64,000 nucleotides of DNA from Anadara kagoshimensis (taxonomy: Eukaryota; Mollusca; Bivalvia; Arcoida; Arcidae), in assembly GCA_021292105.1 (NCBI GenBank), contig CM037860.1, forward strand, positions 15,766,698-15,830,697, written 5' to 3'. A model generated the notes under the pieces. The model was not told the origin of the DNA, did not search any database, and saw nothing but the letters and a program-made list of their open reading frames with translations. Both the position numbers and the translations under genes were made by a program. Positions 33,755 through 48,224 of the stretch are shown piece after piece. Position 1 is the first letter of the stretch; each line of letters begins with the position of its first letter.

Positions 33755-34590
33755 TTATCTATGTATATTTGAATCATCTGCATCATAGTCTTGTTGTACA
33801 TAGTTATCAATGGAACCACCTGATGTATAGTTATACATGCTACCACTGGTGGATATAAGTAGGTCACTGTTATATCCTGAAACATCATGACCTTGACCTT
33901 CATAGTTATAAATAGCATCTTCTGGCCTGACATAGCCATTAGGTATCGATGCAGCACTATTTTCCATGGCATTTTCTACATACGAATCTACAGACTGAGC
34001 TGATGAATCTTGCAGCGCACCTTGATTCATATTTAATGCCGTCCCTGCGATTAAAGTCACCGGCCCAGGTGTAAGCAATTTTCCTGTTTCGTTATTTCCA
34101 CTTACATCTGTCAAATTGTGGACATTTTTGGAACTATCTACCGTTTGTCTCACATAAGGGTCTATAAAACTGGTATCATCTACAGAGTTATCCCCTTATC
34201 AGGAATTGTCTGAATCACAGTTTCTTGAATGTTTTTAATGGAATCTTTATTTTTGTCAACTGAATAAAGAACTGAAACACTTCTATTATCACCACTCATA
34301 TCACCCCTATCTGTTGCTAATGTGCTCGCTGTCTGTTTAAAATATGTTTCCACATCTCCAGAACTTGTTACATCATAATCACTTATTTCTTCCTTTCTTT
34401 CTTCAGGTATATGCCCATTTCCTTGGCAACCAGAATCATCATTACTATCTGAATCACTTGGTCTTTTCGGTGGTGGTTTTTTCGGTAGCAAAGGTTTGAT
34501 TTCTTCCTTCTTAATTTCTGAATCTTTTAAATTCTTTAACTCTCCGGACCCAGCATATCCACCATCAGAGCTTCTGGATGAATGAGACAC
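33755..34590 (-). CDS. Receptor last exon: cytoplasmic tail with frameshift
   Basis: Starts at acceptor TTTTAG|GTG in phase 0. The first frame runs 134 codons to a stop near 34180. It includes an acidic/lysine stretch and a proline-rich basic motif (PLLPKKPPPKRP, exon residues 33-44), a possible SH3 ligand. The second frame (34153 down to the stop at 33755) carries the tyrosines YVRQ, YVEN, YVRP, YEGQ and YVQQ. The exon is 836 bases, one short of a multiple of three. One more G in the GGGG run at 34192-34195 would make a single open frame. Either the assembly lost a base or this allele truly lacks the distal tail. Confidence 0.75.
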
Positions 34591-37500
34591 CTAAAATTTA
34601 AACATATACTGATAAGTTGAAAAGGTAAGAAAAACACAAAGATTAGAGGTACTGTGAAATCATTTATTTTCTTGATTTCAAATTGTATTGGTTGTAAGAA
34701 AAAATACCATTGTGTGGTTTGCTATAACCATTTGACGCCATAAAAAATTAATTTCTAGATTTATCATCAAATTTCATAATTGGGGTGAGAAGGAGGGAGG
34801 GGCGAATCTTATTTTTTATTTTCAGATTCAAAAGAAATAACAGTAATGACAACAGAAAGTGCCTGAAAGAGACTTTATTAAAGAACACAACAAAAATTTA
34901 CATATAAAAAATTCTGGAGCAGGCCAAAGAAAGTGGGGCAGGCGGGATGAACATCTAGGAATTAACTTTATATGGCCTAAGGTGGATTTTTAATAATACA
35001 ATGCAATAATAAATGTATACTAAAATCACTGCCTATGTCACTTTGTTTTGACTGCCAATTTTTGTAAATAAATACTACAGTTAGTAGCTTGGTCATAGAT
35101 TGAACATATTTGTAACTGAAAATCATTATGTGCATCTTCTTTTCCATATAGAGAGAAATATTGCCAGTACTAGGATTTACAACATTTGGCAAACAAAATA
35201 TCTCGTTTGTAATAGATCACCAAAAACATCACTTTTCATGTAAAAATAGACTACTGTAAACATAACACTGGTTTTGTTTGCCTAAAATTACTACCAAATA
35301 AAGGTACTTTCCCTTGGGGGAAAATGACAAAAGATTCACAATTTGACAACTAAATTTCCCAAAACAACAATGATATACTAGCAAATTAAATCCACTTTTC
35401 CTTAACCACAAAATGTTAAATATTGGAAGAACTTAACGTCTTTGTATTTAGGATCCTAAGCTTTTGCAAGCACGTCATAATGCACTTTGCTATATTTCAA
35501 AACTTCAAATTTTCCCAATTTAAAAGGCAGAAGGTAGTTTTTAAAAGATGTAACAAAATCACTGACATATCTAATTTCTGTCTAAACTTAACTGCAGTGG
35601 AATCTATGAATACCACACCCTAAGTAAACCAAAAACCTACCTAAATTTAACAACAGTGAAATCTGAATACCAAAACCTGATTAAACCAAAAACCTGTCTA
35701 AACTAAAAAAAAAAAAAACCAGTGGAATCTGTGAATGCCCTAAAACCTGCCCAAACTAAACAACAGTGGAATCTGTGAAAACCCTAAAACCTGCCCAAAC
35801 TGAACAACAGTGGAATCTGTGAAAACCCTAAAACCTGCCCAAACTGAACAACAGTGGAATCTGTGAATGCCCTAAAACCTGCCCAAACTGAACAACAGTG
35901 GAATCTGTGAAAACCCTAAAACCTGCCCAAACTGAACAACAGTGGAATCTGTGAAAACCCTAAAACCTGCCCAAACTGAACAACAGTGGAATCTGTGAAT
36001 GCCCTAAAACCTGCCCAAACTGAACAACAGTGGAATCTGTGAAAACCCTAAAACCTGCCCAAACTGAACAACAGTGGAATCTGTGAATGCCCTAAAACCT
36101 GCCCAAACTGAACAACAGTGGAATCTGTGAAAACCCTAAAACCTGCCCAAACTGAACAACAGTGCAATCTGTGAAAACCAAACCCTAAGTAAATCCTTAA
36201 CTTGTCTAAACTGGAATAATTTTATTGGAAGGTTCCACAGTCAAAAATCTTAAGCTTGTAGTGAGTCTGTAAGTCCTGTGATGGTGGAGAAAACCACTAA
36301 ACTTTGACAAGCAAACTGGCAAACATGCTTCAACCTGACATTATAACGTGTTTCAAATCAAGAATGCCACTAGGTGTTGCAAGATACAACAAAGGAAAGG
36401 GACAAAACTCATAAGAAGGAAATATAAACTTTCCTGATAATTCCCTAACACTTCCTTAATTTTTCAAATTCCCTGACATTTAAAACAAGAGGCCCATGGG
36501 CCTTAATGCTCACCCGAGGCCAAGTACATATCTCATGCAGAGGTTCAATGGTCAATAACATTTATTAAAGAGAACTCCTAATTTTCAGCAGTAAGGCAGA
36601 ATTAATTGCAATGATTTTGCAAATTAATCATACCTTGTCCCGAGAATGCTACATATAATATATATATAGTCTAGCTACAATACACTATTTATAACAGCTA
36701 AAAAAAGAAAAACAAAAGTATAAAACTATGACCTTATTCTATATATCAAAACTGTTAGGCCATTACCTACAATATTCGAATATACATGCCTATACAAAAA
36801 GTTAATAGTTTTCAAGATAATTAACCATTTCAGTATCTTTCCCATCTGTAACCTTGACCTTTAAACCCATGACCTTAATCTATATATCAAAATGATTGTT
36901 AAATCAACTCCTACAATATTCTAATATACATGTTTATACAAAAAATTTATAGTTTTTTAAATAATTAACCATTTTGGTATTCTTTGGCATCTGTGACCTT
37001 GACCTTTGAATCCATGACCTTAATCTATATATCAAAATGATCGTTAAATCAATTCCTACAATATTCTAATATACATGTCTATACAAAAAGTTTATAGTTT
37101 TTGAGATAATTAACCATTTTAGTATTGATTTGAATCTGTGACCTTGACCTTTGAACCCATGACCTAAATCTATATATCAAATTGATTGTGAAATCAAAAC
37201 CTACAATATTCTAGTATACATGTTTATACAAAAAGTTTATAGTTTTCGAGTTAATTAACCATTTTGGTATTCTTTCGCATCTGTAACCTTGACCTTTGAA
37301 CCCATTACCTTAATCTATATATCAAAATGATCGTTTAATCAATTCCTACAATATTCTAATATACATGTCTATACAAAAAGTTTATAGTTTTTGAGATAAT
37401 TAACCATTTTGGTATTGATTTGCATCTGTGACCTTGACCTTTGAACCCATGACCTAAATCTATATATCAAATTGATTGTGAAATCAAAACCTACAATATT

Positions 37501-40500
37501 CTAGTATTCATGTTTATACAAAAAGTTTATAGTTTTCGAGTTAATTAACCATTTTGGTATTCTTTCGCATCTGTAACCTTGACCTTTGAACCCATTACCT
37601 TAATCTATATATCAAAATGATCGTTAAATCAATTCCTACAATATTCGAATATACATTTCTATACAAAAAGCTTATAGTTTTTGAGATGATTAACCATTTC
37701 AGTATTCTTTCGCATCTGTGACCTTGACCTTTGAACCCATGACATTAATATATATATCAAAATGATCGTTAAATCAAAACCTACAATATTCTAATATACA
37801 TGTCTAAACAAAAAGTTTATAGTTTTTGAGATAATTAACCATTTAGGTATTCTTTCGCATCTGTGACCTTGACCTTTGAACCCATGACATTAATCTATAT
37901 ATCAAAATGATCGTTAAATCAAAACCTACAATATTCTAATACATATCTATACAAAAAGTTAATAGTTTTCGAGATAATTAACCATTTTGGTATTGATTTG
38001 CATCTGTGACCTTGACCTTTGAACCCATGACCTTAATCTATATATCAAAGTGATCGTTAAATCAATTCCTACAATATTCTAATATACATGTCTATACAAA
38101 AAGTTAATAGTTTTCTAGATAATTAACCATTAAGGTATTCTTTCGCTTCTGTGACCCATGACCTTTATCTATATATCAAAATGATCATTGTGCCATTACC
38201 TACAATATTCTAATATGTATGCCTATACAAAAAGTTAATAGTTTTGCAGATAATCAACTATAATGGCAATAGTTGTGCATCCTTGACCTTGACCTTTGAA
38301 CTCATGACCTTGATCTATGTATCAAATGATTGTCATGTCAATACCTACAATTAACTGAAAATCCCATGCCATTATCATCTAAAATGTTTAAAAATAGCAT
38401 TTTTATCAAAGGTCAAAAACAGGGACATGACCTTGACCTTTGACCTTGACATCTTTTGGAAGAAAATAGCAAGACAAGATCAACAGTGAAAACTCCATAC
38501 ATAATTTTACGCAAAAAACGCGTAACCTATTTTTCGTTCAATTTTCATGAAAAACACAGTTTTAATGTTCCCAGGTATGCTGAATCTAAATATCCAATCA
38601 AAATTTGCCTGCACCTTTTGGTTTCAGAGAAGAAGATATTTTTGTCTTTTTGCTATTTTTAGTAACGGTGGCCATCTTGTTGGGCATGGCCAAACCCCGA
38701 ACAAAATTTTGAAAGGCTGTTACCCAGGCATGATAATCGCCAAGTTTCATCAAATTTGGCCCAGTAGTTTTGGAGGAGAAGATTAAAATGTAAAGTTTAC
38801 ACACGACGCACGATGCATGACGGACGGTGATAGATTGCAATAGCTCACCTAAGCCAAAGGCTCAGGTGAGCTAAAAATTCCCCGATAATTCCCCGATCTT
38901 GAAAACAAAATTCCCTTACTTTTCCCTGACAATCGGGAAGCAGGTTATTATATATACCTACCCTTCTTATTGTTGGTACATCTATTGCTATATCCTCCTC
39001 TCTCACATGGCATTGTTTCCTATAATAAGAAGGAAAACATTAAACTAGAAAATATAAAACATTTGTAGAGTTAAACAGGCTACAAGGACCTAAGTCAAAG
39101 TGACCTTAATTTTGTCTCATAAAAACTAAAGTTGTTTTTAAAGAAGACTAATGATACCCTCGTGGAATCACGTGGCCTAGTGGTTAAGGCGTTGGACTCA
39201 TGATTCGAAGGTCGTGGGTTCGATCCCTGGACCGGGCGATGTGTTGTGTCCTTGAGCAAGACACTTAATTTCACGTTGTTCCAGTTCACTCAGCTGAAAA
39301 ATAAATGAGTACCAGCAAAATGCTGGGGGTTAACCCTGCGATGGACCGGTGTCCCATTCAGGGGAGAGTCTTGTACTCTCAGTCGCTTAACGCCACGGAA
39401 ACCGGGATAAGCTCCGGCCTGATGGGCCTAATGGCTCGGGACAGACTTTAACTTTAATGATACCCTCCCCCCCCCCCCCCCACACACACACAACCCAGCC
39501 CTCCTCCTTTCAGTCCTTAATTAAATAGTTATATCAGAAGCCATTTATGCATTAGAAAGTTATAATCAGGATTTCAGTTTTATAACTTTATAATCTAGAG
39601 AATATGAAAAAACTATTTTTATTTTTAAAGAAAGACTTCTTGTCAACAAGTTTTCAATATTACTGAAGAGTGAAGATTATGACTTTAACACTAATGTACT
39701 TTTATGTTTTTTATGGTATAAGCTTATAAATGAATTTAAAAAACAAAACAAAAACCAAATAAACATCTATAAAATAAAAATAATTTTTTTCCCCAGGCAT
39801 GATTTGAACTAGAAACCCTCTGGTCACTAGAACACAATACGTAAAATCTGATTTCTATACAAACCCTAAACTTTGTTGGGGGTGGGAGGCGGGTATAACA
39901 ATGTTTCCCAATACCAAGCTCCTCAATGATACCAAGTCAGTTTGAGTGAGAAATGGTGTAAGGGAGATAACTTCCTACACTTTAGTTCAATTTCAATTAA
40001 ATATAAATATTGGTTCACATGAATGAAGTTGTATACTTGGTAAGTCAGAAGGGTATCTCTTTAAATTAATTTTTAGCTCTCCTGAGCCAAAGGCCTGTCT
40101 AAGGCCTAGATTGGTCATGATGGACTAAACAGTGAAAACAAATGGGACAGTGGCTATTAGAGATAGTTTGACATTTAGAGATTATTATTACTGTAAGTAA
40201 AAACTGAAGTGCAAGGACTCAAAATCCCCTGGTTCCAAGGTCTGGGACCTAAGGCTATTCATTTTACATTAGGACCCTTGATATTTAAACTGTAAATTCC
40301 GATGGACCTGCAGGTTTTACCAGGATAATGCTACTTTTTCTATATGATATCATAATTTTACATGAATCTTTCAATTTTGATATTGAACTATTGAAACTTT
40401 ATGTGGGACCTGCAATGAATAAAGACTTTGAACCATGTTAAAGCATAATTTTGAATCCCTGTGGTGTAACTTACCAGACAAAATAACCAATACATAAGGA

Positions 40501-43500
40501 TATGACGGCAATTACTGCAACACCACCGGCAACCCCTACAGCTATGTACACTGTATAATCACCAGCTTCTGTAAAAATAAAAATTGTCAAGGTTAGGTCA
40601 TTGTAATACTTCATGAAACAGGTCAAGGTGCCTGGTGGAATATAAAGGCTGAAGAATACTGCATTAGATGCTTTACCATCAATTACAACTTTCTGTTCTC
40701 TTTCACATAACCATGCTCTTGTCCAAACCAAATTTACCACTGATTTCACAATCGGGTTCGCTGCTGTACCATGTGATACCCTCTAACATTTGTGCTGAAC
40801 ACTCATTTCCAATGGATATGGAATCGCATAAAGTGACATTTTAATGTAAATCGACATTATTGCGGAAAATTTTGTCAACATTTTCCAAAACATTCTGCAC
40901 AAACGTCAAGAGGCATTGATCACATGTACAGTGGTGAAGCCAATTGTGCAACTTTGGTGAGGCACATGCAGTGTCAAATACCATACTTAAATATGAACAA
41001 TAGAATATCAAACGGCACTGTGTCCTTGTATTTCTTTAATAGTTATGATTAAATAGATCTTTCTTGATCTCTTTTGCCTGAATTCATGCTGAAAGTAGAG
41101 CGGTCATTGATGAGAATTTGAATATCGATATATCAAATGAAAAATATATCGATATATTGAAATATTGCAAAAATGATTAAAATAAGATTACTTTTTGTTG
41201 AATCTTTTGTAGACAGATAATTTTCCACTAATATTTGGCATGTCTGGTTTTGTCTTGAATGTTTCTTATATTATATGCATCCTATTTTATATGGCAGTTG
41301 GTTTTGAGATACATGTACATTAAAATGATAGGTTGTAATAATAATACATTTACAACCAGTTTAATCTATGTGTCATTGACTTCTCCAACTTTAGCCATGA
41401 ATTGGTGGCCATTTTTGTTGATATCGATACTCATAAAATGTATCGATATATTGTATCAATGGCTTTTATTGATGATATATTGATCTATCAATGACAGCCC
41501 TAGCTGAAAGTCAACTAATATTTTGTCTTTATCAAGGTGTTCCATTATTGGTGTTCAATAATTGGTGTTCCATAATGATATCTTTATATGGCATCGATGG
41601 TAACATAAATCATCAAAGTTAACCACACACATGATCAAGCTTATGTAACTTTTACAAGCTGCTAATAAATGTGGTCATCTGTTTCCATGACAAAGAAGGC
41701 TTTAATAATTTCTTAAGTAATTAACTTGTTGAATTGTATTAAAAATAAGAAATCTGCAAAAAAAGACAATAATGTTGATCATTATTAATAATAATAGATT
41801 TATATCAAATGATGTCATGATGTCACATTACTTTGACTTGTTAAATTTGATGAATAAGCCACTCCAACTTATTAGAGTCTGAGATTGACGGCAGGCTAAT
41901 TTTCCCACAATGTACCTGAAATGGTTTCGGACTCTAACCAGTTTGAGTTATAAATTAGCATACTGTATTCTATTTTTAAACAAACAATGTAGCGCATGTC
42001 TCTTTTTAAGAAATTCACTAACAGGGTGTTGTTTAAACTGTATGCAAGTCAGAGGATACACTATTACACATGCGCAGTGACTGGTGGATTTACCTATCTC
42101 ATGCGCAGTGACTGGTCAAATTACCTACATGTACTGTGATTGGTCAATTTACCTATCTCATTTACATAACTTGATAAGAAATAGCCCAATGTTAGAAACC
42201 TGGAACTATGACTAGTAACTTATCTGGTTGTGTGTGTTATAGTTTTTTTAGTTTAAACAATATTTTATTTAATTCATAAATACATAAGTAAAATAAATAA
42301 CATATACAAATATAGAAAATAGGATTCGGGAACAAGCCATGTGCTTAATCCTATTTTCTATATTTGTATATGTTATTTATTTTACTTATGTATTTATGAA
42401 TTAAATAAAATATTGTTTAAACTAAAAAAAAAAAAAACTATAACACACACAACCAGATAAGTTACTAGTCATAGTTCCAGGTTTCTAACATTGGGCTATT
42501 TCTTATCAAGTTATGTAAATGAGATAGGTAAATTGACCAATCACAGTACATGTAGGTAATTTGACCAGTGTGTGTTATATGTTGCTGTTGAGATGCATTC
42601 CTTCGTGCGAGACGCGCACCTGTAATTACTAATTTAGCAGTATTCTAACTTACAATTTACAAACCAAGTTATCTTATTTACAGGTATTCATAGAATAAAC
42701 ATCAGATTTCAATATTTATCTGCATGTACAATAATTTCTAAAAGTAAGGCATGTTCGAAAATAAAATTGGATTTTAAAAAATTATCCTACAAACTGATGA
42801 GCTGATAGTATTATTATCAAAAATTTACTGATTTGACTTATCGAATTTTGATCAAAATTTCATAAATTCTTTCAATTTCTTCACATTTTTCCTAAATATT
42901 TATAACAAAATAAGGGACAGTTCTGAATGCCCAGTCACTAGTGGAGTGTATTTGTAATTTTCCGTCAAAACTTTTTATTAATAATATTTTTTTACTTTAA
43001 CTAACCATTACATATAATACTTATTATATGTCGCTACTTTAATTCACATTTTAGAAAACAAAATTTATATATCTGTCTAGATTTTTATTAAATTTAGAGA
43101 AGATTAAATTTATTAGATGTGGAATATCTTAATAAAGGACAACTGGATACATTTAAAAGTAAAATAGTCTTGATCGAAATGTAAAACCCTATTGAAACAA
43201 TCAATGATTTTTTAAAAGGATTGATTGAATGGGGTTATATGTCCCAGTCAAGAATATTTCTTATATCTAGATGCCACCAACTACAGTAGAACTTCGATAA
43301 CTCGAAGTGCACGGGACTTCGATGATGACTTAGAGTTATCGGGATGTTCGAGTTTTCAAAGTTGAAGAATGACGTCACAATGTAACTTTCATTTTTTTGG
43401 GAGAAATGTTGGATGGTGTAAAACTGTTTACTGATACACTGGTGGAATATGTACCGGTATTGCAAAATAATAAATGAATTAAAATTGAATAAAAATCAAA

Positions 43501-46500
43501 TTATTAATTATGTTTTTAAAAAGACTGATGGCGACAACATACGCATACATGAAATACACAAAATGTGTATTACCAATACATGACCGTAATGCATTCAAAG
43601 AACTGAATCAGATAAACATATATATCCATGTACATTGTATGTTATGATATACAAAACAAGACGCACATTTTATAGAAATTATAAAACTAGTGTGCCTACC
43701 ACGTGTTAGTCATTAAAACCCAGCTTAAATCACCTGAACATTTATTGTTGTCGCCAGCGCCACAAAACTCGGCTTTTACTGAAGGTGTACACGGTTACAC
43801 TTCATCGCCCAGTACGGCACAGAGTACTAATCCTTAATCGGATTATACGGAAGTATTATAGCTAATCGTCGATTAATTACCGTGTTCTCACTGAAACGTT
43901 CTATTGGTCACCCATTGTTAAAAACATTTCGAGTTTTAGAAGGTTGTTTTCCTATAATTTTGAATTTTGCACCTTAACATTACTTCGAGTTATCGGGGGT
44001 ATTCGAGTTACAGGAGTTTGAGTTATCGAAGTTGTATTTATATGGTTTATATAGAAAACCGGTCGGGACAAAATTATTACTTCGAGTTATCCGTGGTATT
44101 CGAGATATCGAAGTTCGAGTTATCGAAGTTCGACTGTATAGGTGAAGTGGCAGAAATTTTGACCATCGCAATGCAAGCAGGGCAATATGATGGGAGGGTT
44201 CTGTCATCTGTGATGACACAGGACATTGGTTTTTAAGGTCTCTTCCGAAGGACTGCATGACTTTTATTTCTGAATGAAGAGTGCTTGGCCAAAGATAGGC
44301 CACTACCTACCTATTTTCAAGTCTTGGTCAGACCTTGGGTTTGAACCCACGGCCTCCCATATATGGATCAAACACTCTACCAACTGAGCCACTGTAGTGA
44401 TCTAATTACAAAAGGAGACCATGGATATAAATTTCCTAGATGTATTCCAAACCAGCATCAGAGTATGTATACACCCAGAATCATTCTTAATGTGTATGTG
44501 CAGCAATCTTCCATGGCATGGTTTTAACCATTTATTTTAACCACTTAAAACTGTGCGACTTTATACTAAAAGGACCAGGTACAATAAAAGAGAAAGAAGA
44601 GACATATTATCTAATTTAGCCTGAAGTTTTTCAAAATCTATAATGAATTACTGCCTGGCAATGGCAATTTAATCAATGAAGATAAATTTTATAAAATAAT
44701 TTTAGATAAAATATCATCGTTTTTGTTTCTTTTAATTGTCAAATAAATTGCTGCATTTGGTGTTGAACAATTGAAAATAACACAGTTAAAATATGAACTG
44801 TTTAAAGCTCATATTCTGCAAAGAATTGTTCACAGAAATCCAAAACAAAATTTCATTTTCCAATTCATCTAAACAACCTGTATCTTCGTCAATTAAACTT
44901 ACCGTAATTACAGATTTCATTTAGATTGTTGAAAGATCATTAACAAGAATATAATTCATTGGTACAATTCACCTTAGCGCTTGTTTGCATCGTATATGGA
45001 ACTGAAAATAAGTTTCAAATTTTAAAAAAATACAATTTTTTCTTACCTTCGTTAGTTTCACAACGGGACATGTTTCCAGATTATAAAGGGAGATAACTAT
45101 CTGTTGTTAAGCAAATAAACTTTAAAAGTAGTTTTCACGTGACTACTAAAGGGATTATAATACTAAAGCTTACTAACAACTATTATTCATTGAAAATCTA
45201 CATTTTTATATACATGCTACACACAAAAATACACCTTTTAATTGAATATCCAAATTCTGTTGTACCAGGTGTTGCACCCAGAACCGTCAACTACACATAT
45301 CTAAATTGGACATCTACATTTTGATATATACCGGGTACCACATCCAGAAATGTCAACTATACATATCTTAATTAAATATCTACATTTTGATATATCGGGT
45401 ACCACATCCAGAAATGTCAACTATACATATCTTAATTAAATATCTACATTTTGATATACCGGGTACCACATCCAGAAATGTCAACTATACATATCTTAAT
45501 TAAATATCTACATTTTGATATAACGGGTACCACATCCAGAAATTTCAACTATACATATCTTAATTGGATATCTACATTTTGATATACCGGGTACCACATC
45601 CAGAAATGTCAACTATACATATCTTCATTGGGTGTCTATATTTTGATATACTGGGTACCACATCCAGAAATGTCAACTATACATATCTTAATTGGATATC
45701 TACACTTTGATATACCGGGTACCACATCCAGAAATGTCAACTATACATATCTTCATTGGGTGTCTGTATTTTGATATACCGGGTACCACATCCAGAAATG
45801 TCAACTATACATATCTTAATTGGATATCTACATTTTGATATACCAGGTACCACATCCAGAAATGTCAACTATACATATCTTAATTGGACAACTACATTTT
45901 GATATACCGGGTACCACATCCAGAAATGTCAACTATACATATCTTAATTGGATATCTACATTTTGATATACCAGGTACCACATCCAGAAATGTCAACTAT
46001 ACATATCTTAATTGGATATCTACATTTTGATATACCAGGTACCACATCCAGAAATGTCAACTATACATATCTTAATTGGATATCTACATTTTGATATACA
46101 GGTACCACATCCAGAAAAGTCAACTATACATATCTTAATTGGATGTCTATATTTTGATATACTGGGTACCACATCCTGAAATGTCAACTATACAATCTTC
46201 ATTGGATATCTACATTTTGATATACCGGGTACCACATCTAGAAATGTCAACTATACATATCTTAATTGGATGTCTATATTTTGATATACTGGGTACCACA
46301 TCCAGAAATGTCAACTATACATATCCTAATTGGATATCTACATTTTGATATACCAGGTACCACATCCAGAAATGTCAACTATACATATCTTATTTGGACA
46401 ACTACATTTTGATATAATGGGTACCGCATCCAGAAATGTCAACTATACATATCTTTATTGTATACCTACACTTTGATATACCGGGTACCACATCCAGAAA

Positions 46501-47671
46501 TGTCAACTATACATATCTCAATTGGACAACTACATTTTGATATACTGGGTACCACATCCAGAAATGTCAACTATACATATCTTAAAGGTCACCGGTCACC
46601 AAATTTATCAATTTTGTATTTTGCATTCTAATGGGTAGAATAGTCAATATTGATGTGTCTGACGGTTTCCCATGCCTTACATTTACCTGTAATACACTAA
46701 AACCTTACCTGAACGAACTGCTAATACTCGGTAGTTTCCGACACTGCTCGTAACTTTCCGGCGACCTAATTGATGACGTACATGGTGTTAAGCTGCTGAG
46801 GAAAGACACATAACCTCTATATGTATCCATGTATTACATGTGGGTTTGTGTGGTGTTTTGAAGGCCTTTAAAGTTTGATTTCAAGTCAAAATGATATATT
46901 TTGTGAAGTTTGAATATAATAAAATCACAATGACCGATGAACATGTTTTTTTTTCACAAAATTCAGAACAAATTAAAGCCGGATTTACACAGCTGTTCAT
47001 GCAGCTTTTTAATTGTTTTGAATGTATTCAGATTAAACACTACGAGATAAGTCAGGGAAATATGAGTTGTTTAATCATTTAAGACAATTGAAATTATTAT
47101 GAACGAATTCAGTCAAATATATAGATTTTTAAACAATTTTAATTTCCAAAATTAATTTAATTCCGTTATTCAATCAGTTCACCAATTCACACGTTCAAAC
47201 AGAGACGTGTGCCTTGTTCAAATTAACTAATCTAATTTAACTTTAATTTATTCGATTTTCAGAATCCATAAAAAATGACAAATAACATTTACCGGGTATA
47301 TCATAAATATATACGCACGCGTCGATTAATGTTGCATATTGTAAGGTAAACTCTGTTAATTACAGGTGGTAGATGTCTACTTCTAAACAGGATGTTTCCG
47401 AATGTAGCATATTGATAATCTCTTAATTACTGGTATGTGAGGGGATGTAAATCACACTTTGAACGATATTAATTTATTGTGAATAAATGAAAGAAAGTTT
47501 CACTCGAGTTTTGAGTTCTTAGTAATATATATAGTCGAGCGAAATCCCACTGGTATCACATTTTGATGACGTTCTTTTCATCCCATTAAAATTAAGCGTA
47601 ATAAAGTTATTATATGAATTTATTTTTTTATTTTATCATGGAAACATTAATTATTATTATTATAATTATTA

Positions 47672-47714
<43 letters not shown>

Positions 47715-47920
47715 ACTTACTGCAAATAAGGAATAGGAAGCTATTGAATTGAAATTGTTTTCATATTTAAGTAATACTGGGGTGATATATTTTATTTGAG
47801 AGACAATATGAAATTATTTTTTAAACCTTTATTTTGATATTTTCGTTGTTCTAAAAACTACAGATCTTGGACCCAGATTATATTCGAAAACATGTTTTTT
47901 ATTCATTACGCGGGTATATA

Positions 47921-47951
<31 letters not shown>

Positions 47952-48177
47952 CTTTGATTTTAACCTAAAAAGGAATTAAAAATGGGACAATTTCTAAAGC
48001 AATATGAATTAAAATCAATTTGAGATCATAATATAGCTGTACTAATTAATTAATTAATCAGAGATATGTAAAGATAATTAAAATGATATTAAGTATTAAT
48101 AAAAATTAATGTGAACAATGTTTAAAATAAAAAACGAAGATTTGGGTCCTTTTAATATTTGTTGTGATAAATAGATA

Positions 48178-48224
<47 letters not shown>

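Noticed and set aside
36485-38880. Firm Helitron/Helentron call
   Set aside because: A 3' hairpin and CTAA-like end are suggestive, but the 5' terminus and AT target could not be fixed and no Rep/helicase is present, so only a tentative link is given.
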